Shown here piece by piece: positions 8,431 through 16,757 of a stretch of DNA of 64,000 bases. The DNA is from Dyadobacter diqingensis. Lineage in GTDB: Bacteria > Bacteroidota > Bacteroidia > Cytophagales > Spirosomataceae. The notes beneath the pieces were generated by a model, which searched no databases, was not told where the DNA came from, and saw only the letters and a program-made list of their open reading frames with translations. Position 1 is the first letter of the stretch; every line of letters starts with the position of its first letter. The position numbers and the translations under genes are program-made. The stretch covers positions 1,126,033 through 1,190,032 of the forward strand of contig NZ_JAMXKF010000001.1 of the NCBI RefSeq assembly GCF_024220585.1, in the 5' to 3' direction.

Positions 8431-9717
8431 TTAAGCTTTCTTCGCTATTTTCTCCAAAGCGCCAACCAGTTTATCCAGATCACTTATTTTAGTATACACA
8501 TGAGGCGTTACCCTCACGCACTGCACACTTTCATAACTGATTCCGACCGTATGGATTTTAAAATCGTTGAATAACTTGCTATCGAGTTCTGTCGGCTTAA
8601 GCCCTTCAACACTTACGCCCGCTATCGCACAGGAATATTCCGGTTTCAGCGACGTATGAATTTTCACGCCGGGAATCTCTTTTGCTTTTTCTGCCCAGTA
8701 TTTTTTCAGATAATGGATGCGCTCCTGTTTACGTTTTGTCCCAATTCCTTCCTGAAAATTAATCGCCTCACCAATCGCCTGCTCGATACAGAAACTTCTC
8801 GTGCCCAGAGTTTCAAATTTCCGTATATCCGCACTGGTTGGTTCGTGGTTGCAGACCAACGGCCAGATTTTAGCAATTTTATCCTTTTTGATCCACATCA
8901 TGCCACTGCCCACAGGCGCACTCAAAAACTTGTGCAGGCTGGTTCCAAAATAGTCACATTCCAGATCCGGAATTTTGAAGTCGAGCAGCCCAAATGAATG
9001 CGCGCCATCGACAATCACCTCAATCCCTTTTTTATGCGCCATCTGGCTGATCTTTTTAACCGGCATAATCTGCCCGATCCAGTTGACGATATGTGTAATG
9101 TGAATGATTTTTGTCTGAGGCGTTATCGCATCTTCATAGGCTTTGACGATCTGATCATCGTTTTCAATCGGAAATTCAAAAGAGAGCTGTTTGTAAACGA
9201 TCCCGTCGCGCAGCTGACGCTGACGCCAGGCATTCATCATGTTGGGATAGTCAAATTTGGTCCCGATCACCTCGTCGCCTTTTTGTAACGTCAGACCAAA
9301 AATGACCGTATTAAGAGCTTCGGTAGCATTACGGTTTATGGCAATTTCTTCGGGATCACAGCCGCCGAGCGTTGCCAAACGCTGACGTAAAGGCTCACGT
9401 CCTTTGTCCATAATCCGCCACATGTAGTAAGACGGGCCCTGTGCAGCCTGTTTATTGTATTTTTCCAGCGCCTGCTGAACGACAATCGGAGAAGGAGAAA
9501 CGCCGCCGTTATTCAGAATGATAATCTCACTTTTACTTGCTGTGTACGCATCCTGAATGGTTGCCCAGTAATCGTCGTTGGTTTCGCTGTCGTCTTTCCA
9601 AAACTTTTCAGCATTTTGGAAATCAGCAGCATGGAGTTCATTAAAAAGACTGTCGATTCCAAATGCGCCCATACCCAGGGCAGCACTTTTTTTCATAAAA
9701 GAACGGCGGTTGTTCAT
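8431..9717 (-). CDS. Tat-exported class V aminotransferase-like PLP enzyme (isopenicillin N epimerase/cysteine desulfurase superfamily)
   Basis: A 428-residue fold-type I PLP enzyme. The N-terminus NNRRSFMKKSAALGMGAFG is a twin-arginine signal, so the folded protein is probably exported to the periplasm. The body shows NNGGVSPSP near the start of the domain, NRNATEALNTVIFGL, VDGAHSFGLLDF (the Asp that holds the pyridine nitrogen) and FGTSLHKFLSAPVGSG with the Schiff-base lysine. The C-terminal domain is complete. The isopenicillin N epimerase branch is the closest family I recognise, but the substrate cannot be inferred. It stands alone between an M23 peptidase gene and the ygiBC pair, with its own terminator. 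Confidence 0.88.
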   Translation of the reverse strand: MNNRRSFMKKSAALGMGAFGIDSLFNELHAADFQNAEKFWKDDSETNDDYWATIQDAYTASKSEIIILNNGGVSPSPIVVQQALEKYNKQAAQGPSYYMWRIMDKGREPLRQRLATLGGCDPEEIAINRNATEALNTVIFGLTLQKGDEVIGTKFDYPNMMNAWRQRQLRDGIVYKQLSFEFPIENDDQIVKAYEDAITPQTKIIHITHIVNWIGQIMPVKKISQMAHKKGIEVIVDGAHSFGLLDFKIPDLECDYFGTSLHKFLSAPVGSGMMWIKKDKIAKIWPLVCNHEPTSADIRKFETLGTRSFCIEQAIGEAINFQEGIGTKRKQERIHYLKKYWAEKAKEIPGVKIHTSLKPEYSCAIAGVSVEGLKPTELDSKLFNDFKIHTVGISYESVQCVRVTPHVYTKISDLDKLVGALEKIAKKA

Positions 9718-9831
9718 AGCAAAAGAGGTTAGGAAGTAGTAAAAATGGAGTGATAATAAAATATTGTTAAAATAAATTTTACGTCAATTTTTAACCAAGC
9801 CACCTTCCTGCATCAATCCATCGCTACCCGG

Positions 9832-10578
9832 CTATTGTTTTACTATTGCATTCATCAACCAGTCATAAGTATCGCCCGGTTCAGGCAACGCGTCTTTATT
9901 TAATTTCAAAAACATGAGATGCAAATGCGTCGGTGAGCGTCTCTTGAAAGCATTAAACCCGCTGCGACCCATTTCCGAAATTTTGTCCCCGGCGTTTACC
10001 CATTGCCCCGGCTCAACAAACAAAACATTGTTGTGGGCATAATAAAATAAACCATCCAGGCAGGGATCGTAGATCCATATCCAGTTTCCGCCCCGCAAAT
10101 CACTATCGTATTTCCAGTTATTTTCCACTGCCACAACCACACCCGATGTAAAAGCCAGTACTTCCACAGGTTTCCAGGTACGATCATCGAGGTTGTCCTG
10201 GTTTTTATCATAGACAAAAAGGTCATGCGCCGGATGGCTTCCCTTTACATCCATATCGAAAAGGTCAAAACCATCTGCCCTATACCCCATGCCTCTGCCA
10301 CCAATGGATTTTTCAGGCGTATATCCCTTGATGGGAAATACAAAATAAGTTGAATCACCCATGCGGCAGGTATCACCATTGTGAAACGTAGCCCTGATAT
10401 TTCTGATATTCTCCTGCCATGCCCTGGCCGCAGAGTCGGGTGTTATGACACAGTCCCGGATATCCTGCTGTATCTGCCGAAAAGTAGCACAATACGTAAG
10501 CATGCTATTTTTCGGTATGGTCTGCGTATTCCATCCTGCCATCCCCACAATCAGCAGCAAGCCAATTATTCTTTTCAT
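9832..10578 (-). CDS. M23-family (LytM-like) metallopeptidase
   Basis: A 248-residue exported zinc peptidase, likely a cell-wall endopeptidase. I chose the ATG at 10578 because GGAGGG lies just upstream and it begins a signal peptide (MKRIIGLLLIVGMAGWNTQT). The frame opens further upstream but without a leader. The catalytic domain shows the first zinc ligands in SHPAHDLFVYD and the final pair in THLHLMF. GGNWIWIYDP, YYAHNN and VEPGQWVNAGDKISEMG are the usual M23 strands. Many M23-like proteins act only as activators, but here the ligands look complete. No operon partner is apparent. Confidence 0.85.
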   Translation of the reverse strand: MKRIIGLLLIVGMAGWNTQTIPKNSMLTYCATFRQIQQDIRDCVITPDSAARAWQENIRNIRATFHNGDTCRMGDSTYFVFPIKGYTPEKSIGGRGMGYRADGFDLFDMDVKGSHPAHDLFVYDKNQDNLDDRTWKPVEVLAFTSGVVVAVENNWKYDSDLRGGNWIWIYDPCLDGLFYYAHNNVLFVEPGQWVNAGDKISEMGRSGFNAFKRRSPTHLHLMFLKLNKDALPEPGDTYDWLMNAIVKQ

Positions 10579-10733
10579 TGTACCCTCCAACAGTTTTCCC
10601 CAGCTAAACGACATTTTGTTTTTTGATAACCCCTGCATCTTCCTAAATATAATAAATTGCAGCAAATGTATTTCAATAGCATTAAAAATGTGCTATAAAT
10701 TCCTTTAAAGTAAAACAACTAAACATAAACAAG

Positions 10734-11705
10734 ATGCAATACCGCCGTTTTGGACGTAGTGACTGGCAGATCAGCGAGATAGGTTATGGCATGTGGGGAC
10801 TTGCCGGATGGACAGGCTCAGACCGCAAGGAAATTGAAGACTCTCTTGACCTGGCCGTTGAATCGGGATGTAATTTTTTTGACACAGCCTGGGGTTATGC
10901 CGAAGGGTTGAGCGAGCAGATACTGGGAGACTTAATCCGCAGAAATCCCGACAAAAAGTTATATGCAGCCACAAAAATTCCACCAAAAAACCGTCAATGG
11001 CCTTCCAAGCCTGACTTTCTTTTAAAAGACGTTTTCCCTGCCGATTATATCATTGAGTATGCGGAAAAGAGCTTGAAGAACTTAGGTGTTGAGACGATTG
11101 ATCTGCTTCAATTCCACGTTTGGGAAGATGCCTGGGCGCATGAGGATGAATGGAAAGAAGCCATACAGAAACTGACCAAAGACGGCAAAGTAGAGCGCTG
11201 GGGAATCAGTATTAACCGCTGGGAGCCTAACAATGCGTTAAAAACATTGGAAATAGGTTTGATCGATGCGGTACAGGTTATTTACAACATTTTCGACCAG
11301 GCACCGGAAGATCAGTTGTTCCCGCTTTGTAACAAACTGGATATTGGTGTCATTGCCCGTGTGCCTCTGGACGAGGGAACATTATCAGGAAACCTGACCA
11401 AAGAAACGACTTTCCCGGCAGATGACTGGCGTTCGACTTATTTTGTTACTGAAAACCTGAATACAAGCGTGGATCACGCCGAGGCATTGCGCCCGGTTGT
11501 CCCGGCTGATATGACGATGCCTGAACTGGCACTACGATTTATTCTGGAAAACCCGGATGTCCATACCACCATTCCGGGTATGCGTAAACTTGCGCACGTA
11601 CGTTCCAACATCGCTACCAGCGATGGCGTGAGGTTAAACAAAGCGCTGACCGAAGAACTGAAAAAACATCGTTGGGACCGGGAGCCTACCGAATGGTCGC
11701 AATAG
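10734..11705 (+). CDS. Aldo/keto reductase
   Basis: A 323-residue cytoplasmic NAD(P)H-dependent oxidoreductase with a TIM-barrel fold. It opens MQYRRFGRSDWQISEIGYGM as in the YajO/Tas-like AKR branch. The catalytic Asp and Tyr are in FFDTAWGYAEG, the Lys in YAATKIPP and the His in LLQFHVWEDAW. The nucleotide-binding end is TIPGMRKLAHVRSN. Length is usual for the family. It is monocistronic, with a terminator at 11738-11766. The substrate is not predictable; many Bacteroidota homologues lie in sugar-metabolism neighbourhoods, and the TIM-barrel isomerase at 12448 is nearby. Confidence 0.92.
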   Translation: MQYRRFGRSDWQISEIGYGMWGLAGWTGSDRKEIEDSLDLAVESGCNFFDTAWGYAEGLSEQILGDLIRRNPDKKLYAATKIPPKNRQWPSKPDFLLKDVFPADYIIEYAEKSLKNLGVETIDLLQFHVWEDAWAHEDEWKEAIQKLTKDGKVERWGISINRWEPNNALKTLEIGLIDAVQVIYNIFDQAPEDQLFPLCNKLDIGVIARVPLDEGTLSGNLTKETTFPADDWRSTYFVTENLNTSVDHAEALRPVVPADMTMPELALRFILENPDVHTTIPGMRKLAHVRSNIATSDGVRLNKALTEELKKHRWDREPTEWSQ

Positions 11706-11737
11706 TATTTTCTTAGCTGCCATCCAGTCTATTTTAG

Positions 11738-11766
11738 TCCCTTATAACGCTGCCTGTTATAAGGGA
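11738..11766 (+). terminator. Terminator of the aldo/keto reductase gene
   Basis: TCCCTTATAAC pairs with GTTATAAGGGA around a seven-base loop and is followed by six T. It begins about 33 bases after the stop codon. Confidence 0.75.
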
Positions 11767-11772
11767 TTTTTT

Positions 11773-12026
11773 ATTGCCCAAAATCCGTGATAAAAGAAAT
11801 TCTCCCGAAAATATCCGGAAGAATTATTCGGTCGCCTTCCAACCCTTTTTGTACTTTTCTCATCTTTGTAAAAGACAAACATTTCCTTTGCTTTTTTGTG
11901 CAAATTTTCTTAAAATGCTTTTAAAAATTACGTCAGGCATGTTTTTGGCAATAAATACATATAACTATTCGAAGAATTTAAAAATTTATTCTATTGATAT
12001 TCATTTATTTGTATAATTTTTGATTG
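11773..12026. other. AT-rich intergenic stretch upstream of the glycogen-binding-domain gene
   Basis: Between the terminator at 11738-11766 and the promoter box at 12027 I see no supported gene. An 80-codon frame at 11774-12016 has no family resemblance and its composition looks like non-coding DNA. Confidence 0.5.
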
Positions 12027-12034
12027 TATATTTG
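12027..12034 (+). promoter_or_regulatory. -7 promoter box TATATTTG
   Basis: It matches TAnnTTTG exactly, with a TTTG at 12008-12011 upstream (15-base spacing, a little short). It lies 29 bases before the ATG at 12064. Confidence 0.6.
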
Positions 12035-12063
12035 TCGCACCAACTAAAAAAACACTACAAAGT

Positions 12064-12375
12064 ATGGCGATTACAAAACAGTATTTAAAAAGCAAGCCGG
12101 TTGTGAAAGTTACGTTCACATTGCCAGCTGAGGCCGTTGAAAAAACTGAGAAAGTTTCACTTATCGGCGAATTTAATGGATGGAATCCAGAAGAAGCAAT
12201 CGCGTTGAAAAAACAGAAAGACGGCTCATTCAAAGGTAGTCTTGACCTTGCTCCTGGTAAAGAATACCAGTTCCGCTATCTTTTGGATAACGAAAAATGG
12301 GAAAACGACTGGGAAGCTGATAAGTATGTACCAGCTGGTGTAGACGCTGAAGAGAATTCAGTTGTTGTATTGTAA
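12064..12375 (+). CDS. Small isoamylase-N/AMPK-beta-like glycogen-binding domain protein
   Basis: A 103-residue cytoplasmic protein made of a single early-set carbohydrate-binding domain (CBM48/AMPK-beta glycogen-binding type). Recognisable are VSLIGEFNGWNPEEAIALKK, DGSFKGSLDLAPGKEYQFRY and the end NDWEADKYVPAG. The Trp in NGW and the paired aromatics fit sugar contact. No catalytic domain and no signal peptide are present. Such solitary domains recur in Cytophagales. A role in binding or regulating glycogen metabolism is plausible but unproven. A good promoter box precedes it, and a symmetrical terminator (12401-12427) separates it from the convergent isomerase gene. Confidence 0.82.
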   Translation: MAITKQYLKSKPVVKVTFTLPAEAVEKTEKVSLIGEFNGWNPEEAIALKKQKDGSFKGSLDLAPGKEYQFRYLLDNEKWENDWEADKYVPAGVDAEENSVVVL

Positions 12376-12400
12376 TTGGCTGTAACAGCTACCAAACAAA

Positions 12401-12427
12401 GAAGTCAACTTTTGAAAAGTTGACTTC
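12401..12427. terminator. Bidirectional terminator
   Basis: A near-perfect palindrome, GAAGTCAACTTTT then AAAAGTTGACTTC, with T-rich flank on the plus strand. It lies between two convergent genes (stops at 12375 and 12448). Confidence 0.75.
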
Positions 12428-12447
12428 TTTTGCTTTAAAACGAAATC

Positions 12448-13374
12448 TTAAATAGTAAAGTTGTCACTATCAACGTAAGCTTTGATCAGGGCAGCCTCAC
12501 CTTCTTTGCCTTGCTGGGAATTACCGTGTTCCATACCCATGATGAAGCTTTTCCCTTCTTTCTTGCTACGGTCGTAGATATACTTGAAAATATTTTTGTA
12601 GTTAATTTCACCTGTTGTGGGCTCTTTTCTGCCAGGCTCATCCCCTATCTGGAAATAATCGATTTCACTCCATGTCATATTGATGTTGTGAAGCAGACGT
12701 CCTTCATTTTTCTGCATGTGATAAATATCATACAGGATTTTGCAGGATTTGCTGTTCACACCGCGACAAATCTCATACGTCTGATCGGACGTACGCAGAA
12801 ATAGATTAGGAGAATCACTCAAAGGTTCCAAAACCATCACCAGTCCGTGCGGTTCCAATATCTCAGCTCCTCTGCGCAAAGCATCGATTACGTGACCTGT
12901 CTGTACGCCGATGGGCAAATTACGTTCGAAGTCACCCGGAACCACCGTCATCCATTTAGCATTCACACGCTTCGCCGTCTCTACTGCTCGCTTACAGCCA
13001 TTCAAGAAAATATCGATATGTTCTTTCTTTCCTGCGGCTAGGGTATTAGCTCCGTTTCCACCTTTATCTACCACGAAAACCCCCATTTCCATACCCAAAC
13101 GAGACATTTCCTTCCCTATTTTTTCCTGCTCCTCTACCGAACGTCCCATCATACCATTATCTTCCAAAGCCATAAAGCCCTGATCCGCCATAAATTTCAG
13201 CTGGTCGATCACGTCTTTACCGGCGCTGTTCTGGAACATTCCGAAGTGGGAAGCGTATTTAAGTTTGAATTTATTCTTTGCCATGGGTGAAGTGGAAGAA
13301 GCAAAAGCCTCTCCTGCCGCGATAGCAGCGCCAGCCAACCCAAGTGATGATTTAACAAAGTTTCTGCGGAGCAT
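12448..13374 (-). CDS. Tat-exported TIM-barrel isomerase (hydroxypyruvate isomerase-like / AP endonuclease 2 family)
   Basis: A 308-residue sugar-isomerase/epimerase-like TIM barrel. The leader MLRRNFVKSSLGLAGAAIAA is a twin-arginine signal. The metal-binding and catalytic residues of the hydroxypyruvate isomerase branch appear in GLVMVLEPLSDSPN (Glu), CKILYDIYHMQKNEG (Asp and His), IDYFQIGDEPGRKEP and the C-terminal FIMGMEHGNSQ (Glu). Length is usual once the signal is counted. Periplasmic Tat-exported members of this family are frequent in Bacteroidota and Planctomycetota, and their sugar substrates are mostly unknown. It is convergent with the glycogen-binding gene. Confidence 0.85.
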   Translation of the reverse strand: MLRRNFVKSSLGLAGAAIAAGEAFASSTSPMAKNKFKLKYASHFGMFQNSAGKDVIDQLKFMADQGFMALEDNGMMGRSVEEQEKIGKEMSRLGMEMGVFVVDKGGNGANTLAAGKKEHIDIFLNGCKRAVETAKRVNAKWMTVVPGDFERNLPIGVQTGHVIDALRRGAEILEPHGLVMVLEPLSDSPNLFLRTSDQTYEICRGVNSKSCKILYDIYHMQKNEGRLLHNINMTWSEIDYFQIGDEPGRKEPTTGEINYKNIFKYIYDRSKKEGKSFIMGMEHGNSQQGKEGEAALIKAYVDSDNFTI

Positions 13375-13466
13375 GATTTAATTTTTGTGTTATGGTTTTA
13401 GAAGGTAAAGAAAAAGCCGGCACGTTTATACCGATTAAAATTTCAATTATAAGGTTTTTGAAGGGG

Positions 13467-13795
13467 TTTCACGCAAAGAAGATAAGGAATCGCAAAGGCC
13501 ACGAAATAGAAATCTTACCGATCTTTGCCCTTCACTTCTGTTGCTTTGCGTGAAAAAAGGTGAATCCTAATCTGAATTTCACGCAAAGAAGATAAGGAAT
13601 CGCAAAGGCCGTGAAGTAGAAATCTTACCGTTCTTCGCCCTTCACTTCTTTTGCTTTGCGTGAAAAAAAGTTAATCCTAATCTGAATTTCACGCAAAGAA
13701 GACAAGGAATCGTAAAGCCCGCGAAGTAGAAATCTTACCGTTCTTTGCCCTTCACTTCTATTGCTTTGCGTGAAAAACGTTAGTCGTTATCTGAA
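13467..13795. repeat. Three tandem ~110-bp units, each bounded by an inverted 12-mer
   Basis: Units begin at 13467, 13577 and 13687, with the start of a degenerate fourth at 13796, so the periods are 110, 110 and 109 bases. Each begins TTTCACGCAAAG and contains the exact inverse CTTTGCGTGAAA near its end (13544-13555, 13654-13665, 13764-13775), so each unit can fold on itself. The units differ at scattered bases (for example CACGAAATAG, GTGAAGTAG and CGCGAAGTAG at the same place). No open frame is conserved. They look like intergenic repeats of Cytophagales, not a CRISPR array, because no unique spacers are present. Confidence 0.9.
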
Positions 13796-13818
13796 TTTCA
13801 CGCAAAAGAGGATAAGAA

Positions 13819-13865
13819 AAAAGGCAAAGAACGCTGAGTTTAACTCTTTACGTTCCTTGCCTTTT
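13819..13865 (-). terminator. Hairpin after the 899-residue dehydrogenase gene
   Basis: AAAAGGCAAAGAACG pairs with CGTTCCTTGCCTTTT with one mismatch. On the minus strand it starts about 19 bases after the stop at 13884 and is followed by T-rich sequence. It forms the degenerate fourth repeat unit. Confidence 0.6.
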
Positions 13866-13883
13866 CTATGATTCGAAAAACCG

Positions 13884-16583
13884 TTAATCTTTCTTCCGTC
13901 GTCTTCTCTCCTTTTTACTTTTTTCTTTGGGCTGAACCTCTTCCACAACCGTGACAACCTCAACCGGCTTCGGAAAGTATGGTGCGAGCTCAGCCTTTAC
14001 ATTTTCTCTGAAAGCATTTTTTACACCTTGTAATGCCGCTTCTTTGATATCGCCGTCAATCTGGTTTTGTTTCAATAATTTCACAACAGCATCCTCGCCT
14101 GGCCAGCTTCCACCCAGATAACGGGCAGCATCGGCTCTCACAGACTCTTTCTGACCTACATCAAGGATCACCGACCGCAAAATATACACAGACTCAGAGC
14201 TTCCGGCGGTTTGTAAGGAAGCAAGCAAAGCCGATTTTTTTGCATCACTTAGGGTAGCGAGTTTATCCGTGATAAAAGAAACGCCGGCAATATCCAGCAG
14301 CAACGCACCCGCATCACGACCAAGTACCCCGTCGGATTTATTGATCGCCATTTGGAACAACCGGTTATTCTCAGATTCCGGTGCATAACGGGTTACCAGT
14401 TCGATATAATCGTCCGTTCCGTATGTTTCGTCAAGCAGTTTGTTTAAGGCAGTCAGCCCTTGTTGCGAGTTGGTTACAAATGATTTATCCAAATGCAGCA
14501 GCGCGAGCTTGCTTACTTCAATCCTGTCGGAAGATTTCACATTCATCACGTGCATAAGTGCCTGCGATTTTTCATAACCCGCGTGAAAAAAGTCAAAAGC
14601 ACGGAAGTAACGTAACCTGCTTTTAAATGTGACGGAGGTATCTGCCGCCAGATCGGTTAGATAAGGAATTGCCTGTCTGGTCCGCGCCAGCCAAATAATA
14701 TCCTTTCCCGCATTTGTTGCACCCGGATTCTTTCCGGCCTTGGCAAGCCAGGCCGGGAAAATACGCTCCCACTGTCCGATCGCCCCAATACTTAGAGCCT
14801 CAACGGACCATCTGTCATTGCCCGGATATTGCTGTGCGAGCTGCAACCACACGTCAAGTGCTTCATAGGTATGGTTATGATTGATGGCTAACGCACATTC
14901 GCGTCGCACCTGCGGATTAGGATCCGAAGTCAACCGTTTGATGTATTCCGTCGGGTCACTGTTCCGCTGACGGACTGCCCGTAACGTTGTGATTCGTAAA
15001 TTCGGGTTTAACTCTCTGAAACCGATGTCAAGATTTCTGTGGTTGAATCCTTCAATTTTATTCAAAACCCAAAGAGCCCGGGCCCTTAATTTAGGATTTC
15101 CGTTGTATAACCTGAATAATTTTTCCAGCTCCGGTTCTGCCGCCCAGCCCAGTTTAACACAGGCATTCCAGGCAAGATAACGTTGCGACAAGTTCGGACT
15201 TTGAAGCGCCTGCACGGCTTCAACCGGATTGGTCAGGTCATAAACCGGAATTTTATAAGGTGTTGCAGGCGGAGCGATACGGAAAATCCTTCCTCTGCTT
15301 TTGTCTTTCATTTTATGCGAACCCGCAACAGGATCATACCAGTCCGATACAATCAGCGAGCCGTCGGGTGCAACGCAAACATCCGTAGGGCGGAACCACT
15401 TATCTCTCGTTCCTTCAACAACAGGATTAATACCAACCGATTTAAAACCAGCTCCATCCGGCTGTACCGGATAGGAAGTGACTGCATTTTGCCCGGCATC
15501 GGCCAGAATCACCTGATCCCAGAATTTACGCGGCAATAATTCTCCTTCATAAACGACCATCCCCATCGGCAGTCCCGAACCGGTTTCCAGTAAATTGGGC
15601 ACAACACCCGGATCATTCTGATGCCAGTGACGGCGCGGAATTTCATCTTCGAGATTGGTGTGATTGATACGCCAGCTTGCTCCGCTCATTTCATCAATAT
15701 AACCGAAGTTTCCGTTTTCCATGACATAACTCACACGATCTGCTCCATTTCCCGGCTCCTCCTGATCTGATTGCCACATCGTTCCATAACTATCGACGGC
15801 TAACTCAAAGCCATTATGAAAGTTTTCGGCCAGAATTTCCACATTGCGAAATTCCTGATCTACTCTAAAAACAACACCCTGTCGGTATTGACGGAAATTG
15901 ATCGGTCTTTCGTATTTATCCAGCAATGGCCGGTCCTGCCCGTCTACCAGCTGTTTTCCTGCATTTCCGTAGTTAAAATAAAACTTTCCATCAGGCCCGA
16001 AGACAAAAGCGTGAACGCCCGCATCCTGCTGTGTTCCGCCGATTCCTTTGAAAAGCACCTCCTTTTTATCTGCTTTGTCATCCCCGTCGGTATCTGTGAA
16101 AAGCCACACGTACGGACTTTGCGAGACAATCGCTTTATTGCCCATCACCCAGATCCCAAGCGGAGAATTTAATTCGGGCCCCTGATAAAAAACCTTGGTA
16201 ACATCCGCTTTCCCGTCTCCGGTGGTATCTTCCAGAATAACAATTCTATCACCAACATTAAGCTCCGATTTGCCGTTTACCGCCGGACGATAATTGTAGG
16301 ATTCGCAAACCCAGACGCGACCGCGATGATCCACATCAATGTTAATCGGATTTGTGATCAGTGGTTCGGCGGCAAAAAGCGTCGTTTCCAGGCCATCGGC
16401 TGTTTTTAAACCGGCCACGGCATTCCTGGAAAATCTTTTTTCAGATTCTGAGAGTGAGGCATACAAACTGTCAGGATGTATTACAATCAGGGAATCAACC
16501 ACTTGACACGTACCACTTACGACAAAAAAGCAAAGATTTGTGGCAACCAGAAATGCGGACTTAATGTAATTTAATTGTTTCAA
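13884..16583 (-). CDS. PVC-type membrane-bound dehydrogenase paralog lacking the cytochrome c domain
   Basis: An 899-residue exported protein with an N-terminal signal and a six-bladed propeller of the PVC-type (TIGR02604-like) dehydrogenase family. It shows VAGLKTADGLETTLFAAEP, INIDVDHRGRVWVCESYNYR, SPLGIWVMGNKAIVSQSPYV and WFRPTDVCVAPDGSLIVSDW, then HEAT-like repeats from about residue 450. It is a close paralog of the upstream gene but stops where that one continues into a CxxCH heme domain; here it ends in a basic tail (KEKSKKERRRRKKD). The start is TTG at 16583: an in-frame TAA lies six bases upstream and no ATG precedes the signal peptide. Downstream DNA is the 110-bp repeat array. Substrate unknown. 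Confidence 0.88.
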   Translation of the reverse strand: MKQLNYIKSAFLVATNLCFFVVSGTCQVVDSLIVIHPDSLYASLSESEKRFSRNAVAGLKTADGLETTLFAAEPLITNPINIDVDHRGRVWVCESYNYRPAVNGKSELNVGDRIVILEDTTGDGKADVTKVFYQGPELNSPLGIWVMGNKAIVSQSPYVWLFTDTDGDDKADKKEVLFKGIGGTQQDAGVHAFVFGPDGKFYFNYGNAGKQLVDGQDRPLLDKYERPINFRQYRQGVVFRVDQEFRNVEILAENFHNGFELAVDSYGTMWQSDQEEPGNGADRVSYVMENGNFGYIDEMSGASWRINHTNLEDEIPRRHWHQNDPGVVPNLLETGSGLPMGMVVYEGELLPRKFWDQVILADAGQNAVTSYPVQPDGAGFKSVGINPVVEGTRDKWFRPTDVCVAPDGSLIVSDWYDPVAGSHKMKDKSRGRIFRIAPPATPYKIPVYDLTNPVEAVQALQSPNLSQRYLAWNACVKLGWAAEPELEKLFRLYNGNPKLRARALWVLNKIEGFNHRNLDIGFRELNPNLRITTLRAVRQRNSDPTEYIKRLTSDPNPQVRRECALAINHNHTYEALDVWLQLAQQYPGNDRWSVEALSIGAIGQWERIFPAWLAKAGKNPGATNAGKDIIWLARTRQAIPYLTDLAADTSVTFKSRLRYFRAFDFFHAGYEKSQALMHVMNVKSSDRIEVSKLALLHLDKSFVTNSQQGLTALNKLLDETYGTDDYIELVTRYAPESENNRLFQMAINKSDGVLGRDAGALLLDIAGVSFITDKLATLSDAKKSALLASLQTAGSSESVYILRSVILDVGQKESVRADAARYLGGSWPGEDAVVKLLKQNQIDGDIKEAALQGVKNAFRENVKAELAPYFPKPVEVVTVVEEVQPKEKSKKERRRRKKD

Positions 16584-16693
16584 AACTTAATTCAGTGGAG
16601 CAAATAACTATTGGACAACCTCAAAATTACCAGTTCTTTTTCAGATTAGCGAAACAAAATCAGAGTTTTAAGTAACCGATGTAAATAAAAAAA

Positions 16694-16727
16694 CAGCCAG
16701 TCAAAACAAAAGTGTTTTAACTGGCTG
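16694..16727 (-). terminator. Terminator of the 1026-residue dehydrogenase gene
   Basis: CAGCCAGTCAAAACA pairs with TGTTTTAACTGGCTG with one mismatch. On the minus strand it is followed by a run of T. It lies 30 bases past the stop at 16758. Confidence 0.75.
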
Positions 16728-16757
16728 CAATCGGAACATTGACCGAAAATTAAAAAA

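Noticed and set aside
11774-12016. 80-codon frame downstream of the aldo/keto reductase
   Set aside because: Low-complexity AT-rich translation, no ribosome-binding context, and it overlaps the promoter region of the next gene.
13467-13865. CRISPR-like array
   Set aside because: The unit is about 110 bases, has inverted ends, and is repeated over its whole length. There are no short repeats with unique spacers and no cas genes.
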